Shown here in pieces: positions 37,001 to 48,739 of a stretch of DNA of 64,000 bases; position 1 is the first letter of the stretch; each line of letters opens with the position of its first letter. The notes beneath the pieces are model-generated. The model did not search any database and was not told where the DNA came from. It was given only the letters and a program-made list of their open reading frames with translations. Source of the DNA: Adineta ricciae (lineage: Eukaryota > Rotifera > Eurotatoria > Adinetida > Adinetidae); assembly GCA_905250025.1 (NCBI GenBank), contig CAJNOJ010000039.1, positions 62,001 through 126,000 of the forward strand, in the 5' to 3' direction. The position numbers and the translations under genes are program-made.

Positions 37001-40000
37001 TTGTCAAAATGTCACCTTCACCACCGTCGAATCGAAAACGACATATGGAAACGAGTCAACAACATCAGCAAGCAACATCAGCCTCGAACACGCGTTCATT
37101 CGAGCAAGAATACGAACATCGACGACATTCATCGTTTAGTTCATCGAATGGTAATAAACGTTATCGTCCACTACAATCGTCGCTCGAACGTACACAATCG
37201 ATTTCGCGCGATCAAGAATGCCGACGACGACAGTATCCAAAATCGATCGATGTCTTTATTCCTTATGACGTTCTCGAAAAAGAACGCAGTCAACAAGGAA
37301 CTAAATCGACTACGATGACACGAAGTTACGAGTATGAAGTCGAACATAAGCGTCGTGCGTCGTCGATCGGTAGTAAACAACAGCGTAGAAGTGATTTCGA
37401 TGCTGAAGAAGAGTATTTACGTTGTTTACAAGATATTACTGATGAATATGAGAAGAATAAACGACAAAAAAAGTCACTCGAAGACCGAAAGAAGAAAACG
37501 ACTGTTGATACACAAGAAGAGATCGAAACTATCGAAGAAGTTTTCCGCCATCGACCATCAAAACCAGAGGCAGTAACAACAACAACGACAACAACTGAGG
37601 AAATCATACACCGATCAGGTTATCAAATGCCACCGATACCACCGACAACAACAACCACTACAACATCATCAATTAATCGTGTAAATCAGTTTGAAAAACA
37701 ATTTACTAATAATTTTTCTCTTCGTCCACATCACGAAGAACAAACGACAATTTCGTACTCAACACGAAATGATGGCGGGCAACGTTTAACCGCCGCGCAG
37801 CGTTCATTTTCAGAAGAACTACTTTTTAAACGCTTAATACCGACTGCTAAACAGTTATACACGACTACGCCATCCGCTACTACAAGCGAAGCTGGTTTTG
37901 CCACAAGTGAAGACGATTTGACAACAATGGAATATCGTCTCAAGCGTAAAGAACGCCTAAAACCAATACGTATCCATTCATCAACGAGCTCAATTCCTGG
38001 TGAAACGAGTATTAAATATGTTCGTACAGAACGTCAACCTGTTGAACTTCTCGTACCAAAACCTCAAGTGATTACTACACAAGGCGAGCATTCGACAACA
38101 GTTGTCAAGGATGTTCGACGTTCAGTAGGAAAAGTGTCGACTAATCTGCGTCAACAACATCAACGAGCAACGATCGAAGGTGAACATGAATTGCGTATCA
38201 TCAAAGAGCCGATTTCAGCAGGACAAACATTACCATTCGAGTTTACAGTTCCGAAACCGGTAGAAACCCTACCAGCTGAACATTCGTCAACATTTGTTGT
38301 TGAGTCAAAGAAAGGTGGTCGTTTTCAAACATTAGATGTGAGCACTGCTCTGACACGCGAACATACGCTGGCTGGCGAACATGAACTTCGTGTTATATCA
38401 GAACCTATTTCAACTGGTTTGCATAATAAAGCAGTCGAATTGTTATTCCCTAAGCCACCGTTGCCACCAGCGCCCAGTCAACATTCGTCAACGGTGGTTA
38501 AGCATACACGAGCACTACCATCGAGTGTGGTCATTGACAATATTCAAACAACATTGAAAGGCGAACATGAACTACGTTTGGTTGACAAACCGATACAATC
38601 AGGAGCACTTGATAGTGTTGAATTAATTGTACCAAAAAGTGTCACAGAAACTGCCGAACATACAACAACTATTGTGACAGAAACTCAACCACAACGGCGT
38701 GTTCTGGAAATCACTGGTAGCGGAAGAAAAATGGAGAGTGAACATGAAACGAAGTTTTTCCGTGATGCTGTTCGTGTTGAGGAACAACTGGAACTTCGTT
38801 TACCTAAACCGCAAATCGAACGCGCTGAACATACGACAACGATAGTTAAGCATAGCCGTGGCAAAGGACCCATTATTGAAGTTGACACAACCACTCGACG
38901 AATCGAAGGTGAACACGAAACAAAATTTGTTGAAGAATCTATTGAGGCAAAAGCCGATTCAATGCACCTGTTAATTGCTAAACCTCAAATACCAGCGGAG
39001 CACAGTACAACAATTGTCAAAGAGCAACGTGGAAAATCACAAATCTATGCGATTGACAGAACAAAACCTATACCTGGTAAGAATTCGAGTAGAGACAATG
39101 AATTTTGCTATTCAGATTCTGACGGTTTTGTTTTCTGTGAACAGGTGAACATGAAACGAAATATTATGAGCAACCAGTTGAAGCATTCGGTGAAATGCAT
39201 GTTCTATTTCCTAAACATCAACCTGTTATCGGTCCACTCGAAGGCGAACATATGTCAACATTGGTTAAACAAGTTCATGGAAAACCAGTTGTCTATGAAG
39301 ATCGTTATCGCGAAATACCTGGTGAACATATTTTAACAGTCATTGATAGTTCGACTACGAGAGTGGATCGTGGCGCTGAGAGTGAAGTTGAATTCATCGT
39401 TCCGAAAGTAAAATCGAGACGAGGATTTAGCTCGAGCGATTACGATGAAGTATTTGCTTCATCAGCTGGCGAAGAAGAAAGTATTCGCCGTGAACGTTAC
39501 CGCTATGATGCAGAAGAAGAAAGTGGCTGGACCAGTGCTGGTGAACATACAACAACGTATGTTAAACAAGCACGAGCCAAATTTGAACCTGTGGAACTAG
39601 TCGTGGACAAACCACGAGTCATGCCAAGTGTATCAACATTGATTGCTGATATACAAGGACCAGCACAGATTACATCGATAAGACCGACAACCGTTGTTCT
39701 TGCAGAAGATAGTTCTGTTAAACTGGATATGGAGCTGAATAGTCAACATCTTCAAGAACAATACGATGAAATGGAGTTAGTTCTAGAGAAACCACTTGTT
39801 CGAGACAGCTCAACTAAATTATTAGCCAGTGTACAACCAGGCCTGGAAATCAAATCATTTCGACCGACCACCGGTTTGCACCAACAAACTAAGATAATGG
39901 AAGAAAGTAGCTCATCATTGACTATGCAAATGCAACAAGCAGAAGAAGAAGAAACTCTCGAACTTCATATTCGTAAACCACATATTCAAGAAAGTTCAAG

Positions 40001-42318
40001 TGTTGTCATCGCTAATATCCAACCTGAATTAGGTATTCAAGGACAATTAAAACCTAGTCCGTATATTCCACCACCCGTTGAAGAATCCAGTACAGCTTTG
40101 ACAATGGAATTGAATGCTGACCAGCCGATAGCGCCATTTGAACTGATTATACCGCGTATTGGTATGGAATCATCAACAAGTACGGTACTCGCTCAAGTCG
40201 CACCAGCTATAGCTGGTATTCGCGCTAAGGTTGACATACCGCAAGTAGAAAAATCGACGTCGAAATTTGTTCTCGAACAAAGGAAACGTTTGGATGAAGA
40301 AGTAGAATTAATTATGCCCAAGCCAAAACGTATTGAGACAAGTACGAGTACTATGATTGCCGATGTTGCAGCTAAACTCGAAACAAAAGAAATACGTGCG
40401 AGTCAATATCAACCAGAAACATCCACATCAACGTTCTATCTCGATCAAACTGCGCCTGAGGTAGAACCCTCACCTGTTGAGATACGCATGAGACAGCCGA
40501 TCATTGGTGATAGTTCGACAACGTTGATAGCTAATGTCAAAGCCACATTAGATACACAACAAGTTAAAGTTCTCGGCAACCCATATCAACCGATGGAAGA
40601 AAGTTCCTCTGCGCTCATCATTGATACTGTTGCAAATCATGTTCAACCATCTGAAGTTGAACTCATTCTTCCGCGTCCACACGTACAAGACAGTACATCT
40701 GTTGTTCTAGCCGATGTTCGTCCGACATTAGATACATCGCAAACACATGTTGTAATTCCGCCTCCTATTCAATATCCTGTGAAGTCGAGTAGTGAACTTA
40801 TTGTTCAACAAGATGATGTTCAAATAGCACCTGTAGAATTACATTTACATCGTCAACCGAGTTCACATACAATTGTGGCTAAATTAGACGATACACGAAC
40901 CAGAACCAAAGATACGTATATTTTAGGCTCGGTAAACACTCAACAGCAACAGTATGGCTCTCCAGCGATGTACTCGGATTTCAATAGATCAACAGATTCG
41001 AGATACAATATGGACAGTCGACGGGAAATGAGTTCAAGAATGACAGCACAAGAGCGAATGACTACGAGCACTAGTGGCGGTGTAGGTGGAGTGTCAGACA
41101 ATAGTTCGACTTTTATAACCGGTACTTGCTATGAGACCTGATGGAAAAATGTGTTATCTTTAAATGATTCTTTTTTTAGAAATTGAACCACGGCAATTAG
41201 AACCTGTAGAATTCATTGTATCAGGTAGTGCTACGGGAATAAATAATCGACTCGAACAGTATTCAAATGGTAACACAGGTAACTTTACAGCAACATCGAC
41301 AACAACCAAACGAACAATGGCGTCATCAGAAAACACTAACTATGGTGGAACGACAAATTTTAGTTCGAGTGAAAATTATGCACCATACTTCATTTCATCT
41401 CTTCGTGATCAAACTGTACGAGAAGGAGAATCTATACTTTTTGAAATTGCTGTATCAGGTATAGACTTACTTTTTCGAACTAGAGATACTATTCTTAGTG
41501 CTTCGTTTTGTGTAGCTTTACCGTTGGCTGAAATTATTTGGGATAAAGATGGTGAAATCATCAGTGTCGACTCAGCATTTCGTATTGATTATTACAGTGA
41601 CGGTCGAGCAACGCTATATATCCCTGAAACATTTGTCGATGACCAGGGTTACTATACGTGTACAGCAAGAAATTCATTAGGAACATGTCGCTCGACAGCA
41701 CGTCTCAATATTCGATGTAATCATAAACTTGTATAATTAATTTCGTTCTTTAAATATTCTATTTCAGCAACAAACGATCGAGTTTCTCCGACACGTCGTC
41801 ATGTGAATACTTCTGCAATATCATCGAAAGTTCAATTTCATCGACAAACTAGCAACTCACGATCGCCATCCGCATCCTATCGCGTTTATGCTCACTCGGA
41901 ACCATCGGCAACAATCCATCAAGAAAGTCCATCGAAAGTCGTAACACAAGTCACTGAAGAAACTCAAGTTATACAAATTCCGCCACAGAGACCTCACACT
42001 CAACAACTAAATGAAGTAACATACACAGTACAAGATAAGCAATCAAAACTTGAGCCAGTTGCCTTTCAAGTCTCAACAATCAAAGAGAATATCAAACCGA
42101 ATGTGACGAATAATGATACAAATGACCCGAATCCATTTAAAATTTTTGGCGCTAAATTACGTAGTCGACCTGTTCAGGGTATCGTTCCATCCTACGATGA
42201 TCCAATGTCGGCAATTTCTTCTCAACAAGGACCGCAGGCAACTTCTTCGAATTTCTCTCAATATCAACAACCCTTTTCTTCTACACAATCACAATTTCCA
42301 AGAGCACGTCAACAATAA
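34037..42318 (+). CDS. Ig-domain muscle-type protein with two novel repeat families (5' partial)
   Basis: Exons: 34037-34185, 34234-34357, 34420-34797, 34853-35137, 35197-35401, 36965-39076, 39145-41121, 41180-41458, 41516-41716 and 41768-42318 (stop); the 5' part is lost in the gap. Order: part of one Ig domain and three complete ones; a basic low-complexity segment; repeat family A, in which EHSTTIVK-like and GEHELR-like motifs alternate, spaced by xELxVPKP; repeat family B, with SSTxLxAxVxPxL alternating with SSSALxxE units; another Ig domain (EIIWDKDGEIIS to DDQGYYTCTARNS) split by a 57-base intron; and a disordered tail with PFKIFGAKLRSRPVQG. I-set Ig domains in series suggest a sarcomeric or cytoskeletal protein related to titin, twitchin or palladin, but no fibronectin or kinase domain is seen. 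AATAAA is at 42371-42376. The ATG at 36985, just inside the sixth exon after the 1.56-kb intron, could serve an internal promoter. Confidence 0.85.
34075..40036 (+). repeat. Second copy of the ~6-kb near-identical tandem block
   Basis: Partner of 28033-34008. This copy continues beyond the duplicated end into the rest of the gene, so it is the one anchored to unique downstream sequence. Confidence 0.95.
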
Positions 42319-43114
42319 TATATACATATGATCATAGCATAAGATGAAACGCAAACTAACACGTGAGAACAATAAATAAAAGTACGGAAGACGATCTTAT
42401 ACATACAAATAGCGGAAAATTGATATAAATATTCATTCGCTCTATTTAGTCTCAAGGAATCAATTAGAATACACTCGTCAAGTTGAAGAACAAATGATCT
42501 TATTCACATCATTTGTTTTAGTCTTCAACAGTATTCATTTCGAATTCAATGATATAAACCTGCTCACTAAATCAATGATAACTTCGACCAAACCTCTCGC
42601 CCGTCATATTTAATCGATAATTAGCTGAATGTAGTTGTTTCTTATTTCCACCTTCCACGAGCAAATCAGCCAAATCATTGATTTCGAGGTCAAATTTAGC
42701 ATTAATTCACTCAACTGTTTATGTGATAGTTCCAGATAAGTAAAATCGGACAACAAAACAAAGAACGCGACGATTCTCAGGAGCTTTTTACCAATTGTTC
42801 TCACAACATTGTTTGTTCATTTCGTCTTCTGTTTCATATTCGATTTACTTTCTTCTCGTTTCACTTCATGGTCATTCGTACACTATCAATCAACTACAAA
42901 ACCAAATCTCACTTATTTTCTGCATGTTTTTCTTTCCTTGTCTTATCTAACCTCACATCGAATTTTGGCAAACGAAAAAGAAAAAAACTTGAGTTTTTTT
43001 ATACTGAATGAATCAGTCTAGGACAAGTTATTCTCGTTTATTGAGTAGAAACTGTTTGTTTTTCTTCTTTGTATTGTGTATGGATCATTTCTTTCTTTTT
43101 GTTTGCATGACATT

Positions 43115-43140
43115 TCCTTCTTCTTCTTCTTCTTCTTCTT
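43115..43140. repeat. (TTC)n microsatellite
   Basis: About nine consecutive TTC/CTT units. Confidence 0.9.
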
Positions 43141-44124
43141 CGTCTTGTTCATCGTTTTCTTTCTTTTTCAAACCCAATCATTTTTCTCGTGGAAAAATTT
43201 GTTTTGTAATTACATACGAATAAAAACACGTATGAAATTCAGTGCATCTCTCTCCACTAGAACTGCAATGTCACACGCCCCATCGTAGAAATTACTCACA
43301 AATTTCTTCATTGAGTCGTGAATTCTTCCATTGGCTATTGCATGTGATATTAAACTGGAAGCTAAACTAAATATTTTGTTCTTTTGTCCTTGTTTTTGAA
43401 AGTACGCACTTTTACGGGTACATCTTGATGTAATACCTGAGGCAAATTTAGTATTGCAAATATATCTGATGTCATCATGCGAAAGTCCAACAAACGGGAT
43501 GAAAATGATTCCTGTCATCACTTTTACCAAAACAAATTGATAGTTATACTATTTTTTTACAATTTATAACCCAAAGCGTAGGATTGAATGAAGAGCGAAT
43601 AGCGTTTCAACGGTCAGAGTAAATATTATCTATGTAATTATATAGTGAACACGAACTCAGCTTTTGTCGTTTATAGATAATCAGTGGATAAACCAAAATA
43701 GATGTACTGACGAGGCAAGACCTCTCGGCACACTTTCACGCCGCTTTAATCTATTTTAGAAAGGGAAAAATTCTTAAGCTAGAAAACTTTCTGCTTAAAT
43801 AATGCATTGGCCTAGATTATAAAGAATCCCTCTGCGCTTTACCATTGCGTCTCTCTCTCTCTCTACGCCCATAATTCACTAATTTCAACACGTGGGTTGC
43901 TCTCAGGTACATTGGTTTACAACAGGAACTCGCTCGATTGGAATTTGATCTTTGCCGTTAAAGAGTATTTTGTTACATTTAAAATTAACCTCACTACTAA
44001 AGTCGACTTGCATTGATGAATCTACCAGCCGTGTAAATATTGTGTTACTTTTCATAATGTAGATTTAGTTTTATGCTTAAATTATTTTGAGAAATTCTTC
44101 GAATTAACTTTGTTTTCGCTTCAG

Positions 44125-44198
44125 GTACATTTGACTTATGCAAACGTGATACTAAGCATTGGCGCAGATTATCACCGCCTTTATTCGGCTATTATAAG
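44125..44198 (+). other. Orphan exon-like segment
   Basis: A 74-base segment lies between a good acceptor (TTTTCGCTTCAG) and a donor (GTATTTTG). In one frame it reads TFDLCKRDTKHWRRLSPPLF and a few more residues without a stop. No partner exon is visible within several hundred bases. It could be an alternative 5' exon of the gene at 48740, a remnant, or chance. Confidence 0.2.
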
Positions 44199-47100
44199 GT
44201 ATTTTGTTCTTTTTTCACCATGCTTTCGAGTGTTTATATAAAAATGTTGAGAAAAAAGAGAAACAAATAAACAAACAACTTTCAAGTACAAAGACTCGCT
44301 TGGACTGGGGGATCAAGGATAGTGTTTACACTTGATTTACTTCTTATCATCTTCTCTAGCCCATAATCGAATTAAGCCGATCTTGAATGAAACGAGAGGT
44401 TTACTTTACGAAGATGTCAGTCGACTTTCTACGAATTGATTGCACGCGTTCCATCGAAAGAGTTCGTCATTTTCCTGTTTCGGTAACACCGTCGCCTGCG
44501 AATGACATCGGACTGAACAATTAGCAAAATGTGATGTAAATCATACCTTGATTTTGGACTTTTTCAACGGAGCACAAAGTAATGCAATCAAATATTGATC
44601 GCTACTTGAATCTATTTTGAAAAAAAGCAGATTAAACATTGACGAAATCTCAAGGATTGCGGCATACATCTCTCAAACGGTTTGCTAAGCTTCTTCGCCA
44701 TGGTTAATAGCCGATCTGCAAGAAAGTAAATATGATTCAAATGATTTGTATCAAAAGCCAAAGAAGCCTGATTGACTGTAGTGATGAAAAGATACTAAAG
44801 TATTTTTCTCTCGTTTTTCTATCATCACTGCATCCTCGTCAGAGAAAAAAACGCGACTATTATTATTCATTCATTCTCCACAAGCATCGAGAAGTGATGT
44901 CAAACCATTCTAGACGGCCAAATGTACTCTCTCATAGAAGAACAGAAAAATTCTGTATTAAGGTCGACTTAGGTACTTTTCCCTCATCCATCACTTTAAA
45001 AATCTGCTCGGTAACCGAGGATTCACCGAGAAAATCAGTCACACTGGTTTACTTAGACACCCTTGGTCTTTCCTACAGAATACGGATATTAAAAATATCC
45101 AGATCAAAGATAATTTTATGCCTAGTCAATGTAATTTTTTTACTTATTCGTTATGGCCGATAAACACAAGGTCGACAACGCAAATCAAAGAAAAGAAAAG
45201 AAAAGCTATGTGAATAAGTCTAAAGTAGATTATAAAATTCGTGTAACAGATATCCTCGTAAGAAAACTATATTTACTTCTAATGAAAATGTACTGAAGAA
45301 TCTATTTCGTAATTCTACTTGGGTGACATCTTTTCTATGTTATTTCATATAATCCATTTAAACCAATACAAGATCTATGTTTGCCATGAAAATATTTGAT
45401 AGAAAAATATACCGATACTGTAATTTATGTGTTCAACATGTACGGAGATCAAACAAGATTTCATTGCAATACCTATGATCACACGGAATAAACTAGTCGT
45501 AAGGGTAAGTCATAATAAGGCTGTTGACGACGGCCTTCACATTTGTTTGATCTACTTATCAAACATCTTTTCTTGCCGAATACTTTATCAATGTTTTATG
45601 ATGAGACTAAACTTCGATACATGAACATCCAAACCAAGCATCTTGAGCTATGATCGGTTTTAGATAGACCAAGTTTAAAGGTCTTTCTCGCCATCATCAC
45701 TTTCGTTCTTTGCCCGTAAAGATCAACATAGCGTGTGAATAAACCTAACAATGACTATTCACCAGTCAGTTAGTCATTCGAGTGTTATCTTTTAATCCTG
45801 TTGACAGTCGCAGTATATCTTTGTTACTATTTGCTTACATAGAGCAATACATTTGTGTGTCTGTATACTACGAAAAGCAATCCTTCTATTTATACAAAAA
45901 CATGCTATTGTTTCATGTAGACGATAATATTATCTAAATTATGTTTTACGATCGATCTTTTCGTGTGATGAATGTCAATGGCAGCAGGTGCTGCTTAGAA
46001 ACTATGAACCATCGGCGTCTTTGTTGACAAACTCGAATAGGTTAGAATAACATTTTGTTTGTACAGAAAAAAATCAGACAATTTCTTCTTCGAAATGAAG
46101 ACAAAAGAATATGTAGTGTGTTTCATGTCGGTTGTATACCAATCTTTATTTGTTATTCTAGGATTTATATGGATTTAGTTAAGATGAATAGAATTCCTAT
46201 TCAGATTGATTTCATTGATTATGAACTTTAGTATTGATCGACAATTTTGTAAGTTTATCTACTGTAACATGTCGAATGAGTTAGTCTTTCGACACGAAGT
46301 CGTTTGTTGCTTGAAAATTTCGTATTCAGATAGGATACTATTTGACATTTACATGATAGCTCTCTCCTTTTTGAAGGTAACTTACGAATGAGTCAGAATA
46401 CATGCAATGAATGAGAGATTTTTTTTGTTCGATGACAAATCAGAACAATAAGATTTGACTTTATCCAACTGACAGTTCTATAATGAGTTTTACTTTCATT
46501 CAAACCTCCGTCTAGGCCAATGTCAAGTAGTCATTCAATAATATTAGACAGTTGCATTCATAAGAAGTGATCGTGATCCTATTCATGTCAAGATAGTCGA
46601 TATTGAACGAAAGCTGTTTTTTTTAAATGGAATATTACTATTGATGACTGTCGATTTAGATCATCAATTGAAAATGTTTGTAACCTTTGGTTGATTGAAT
46701 TCTGCTATTTTGATATTTTATTCCTTTGATTGACATTTTCTCGTAACGTTGAAAAGAAAAACATCGAGGACGAACGATTGATATGCATGTGCATGCTATC
46801 AGTGTACTTTATAGTTAATCCTAAATCTCTCCGGAACTATAAATAACCGAAACTAGTTGCTATTAAGCCTGCATTTCTTCATCTCATCTGTTGTTAATAA
46901 ACATGTTCGTGTTTTTCGACTTTTTTTATCGTTACACGATGTACAGCTACATATCACTGTAATAGCTCGTCCTTTTTTTTTGTTTTTACCCTCAAGATGT
47001 CGTGTTTATGATGTTTTATCACTATGAATAGTACCCGAAAGAACAGAACGGAAAGCTTTAATCTTCTCGCTGTGGTGTGCATTTAGCGTTAGAGACACAT

Positions 47101-48739
47101 GAGAGATCAATTTTTGACGATTGACTACCATAGTATACTTTTTTTATACCTTCTCTAAGAACGGTGACCGTCATGTGCGTTGTTATGATGATGGTCGTCG
47201 TCGTCGTCATCGTCATTGTTGTATACTAGAGTAGCACTGGTGAAAATTTTCTTTCTTCTCTCTTTCTCTCTCTCATGTCCTTTCTTCTGATTACACATGC
47301 ACATACGCAACTGGATCTCTTGTATTCGTATTCATTGTCCCTTGTTCATATTCAAGACGATGAAAAAGAGAAAAAAACGCGAGAAGAAAGAAAGCGAGCA
47401 TTGTAAAAAAGAGAGAGAGAGAAAGAACTCTTTGAAATAGTTTAAGTGAGCAGTGCCCGTTTTGTTCATATTATTGTGCTTTTATACAGTAGACTTTTTT
47501 CTCTTTACATGCAATCGACTGTTTCAGGTCATGTGCATTCGATTGACTATCGATCAGGAAAATGATGTATTATCCGTCATTAATAACTGTTTAAGTGTTT
47601 CATACATTGATAATTTGCGACAAATACGAGTAACAGCTGCATTATCTTTTACATCTTTACTGTCTCTCGCACTACTTTCTGTCTTTAACAGAGAATAGTT
47701 GATTTCTTCTATTGAAAACTCCAGGAGAAATTTGAGCCGTTCAAAAGACCAACGATATTAATCTGGTGTATCAGTGTAAACCATTGCGCCGTGAGTATCA
47801 ATTACGTGAAAAGTGATGATTAAATTATGTAAACATTCTGTGACGTCATTTTAAAAAGTTTCGATGTATGCGTACATGAGTAAGTGTATATCTCTTCATG
47901 GCCTCAAAAATCGACATATAGACACATACACACGCACATACATCATGTTGTACATCCTTTCGAGGACGATGAGGATAAAAAGAAATACAGAAAGTAATGT
48001 ATATAAACTTCTAATACATAAGGAGGAATAAATGCATGTAGAAAGAGGAAATCAAGTATGTTCAAGGCCATTTGTTTTAGTTCGTATTTAATTAGAGCGA
48101 AATAACAACACCTCCATTTAAGCCCTCTAGCAACATTAGTAAATTTGATTAGAGATTCAATTCGATTGTACACACCTTAACCGTTTTTGTTGTTGTAATG
48201 ATATTGGTCGTAAGTTTAAATGAGAGAGAGAGAGCGGGTGAGAGCGAAAGAGGCGAAGAAAAATAAGAAAAGGCCGACTGTTTTCGATTCTTTACACTAT
48301 GTCGATGACTATGTGGACAGAGGGGGAAAGTAATAGAAGAAGAAGGAGAAGAATAAAAGAAAAGAGAAACGTGTCGCAACGCCGCCGCCACCGCAAGCTA
48401 ACTACATTGGACTATGTCAATAGTAATATTAGTCGGTGAAGCAATAATAGTAGAAGCACTAGTAGTGATTGGATATATTCTTTGCATATTACTCTTCGAT
48501 TGAGTCAAGTATTCTCGTGGAAGATAAAATACCATCAGGTTCTAAAAGTTTTTCGTACGAGAGAGAAGGAAGGAAAGAAAGAGAGAGAGAGAGACAGAAA
48601 GAAGTAAAAGAATGTATGATGTTATTTCATAGGCAGAAATCAATTTTTCTTTATTATGTATGCATTTTACTTTCATTTTCCAGATTTGATCTTTTCTCAG
48701 TAGAACAAGAAAGAATTATTCGACTCTTTTTGCTTAACA

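Larger units (their letters stand above)
42319..48739. other. 6.4-kb interval with almost no coding signal
   Basis: It follows the Ig gene's AATAAA (42371-42376). It contains a (TTC)n tract (43115-43140), CT- and GA-rich simple repeats (about 43852-43864, 47256-47273, 48217-48232), TCG/ATG-rich sequence near 47190-47215 and one exon-like segment (44125-44198). Open frames are short and lack splice partners; the 106-residue minus frame at 43210-43530 matches nothing I know. A CAG acceptor at 48681-48683 behind a pyrimidine stretch probably marks the 5'-UTR splice or trans-splice site of the cordon-bleu gene. Confidence 0.4.

Noticed and set aside
36838..39336. Open frame of 832 codons read as one exon
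   Set aside because: It begins in intron sequence and runs through a 68-base intron (39077-39144) that happens to lack a stop in this copy. The same intron in copy 1 has stops and clear GT-AG ends.
43210..43530. 106-codon minus-strand frame as a gene or transposase fragment
   Set aside because: No recognised motif, no splice partners and no catalytic signature of any transposase I know.
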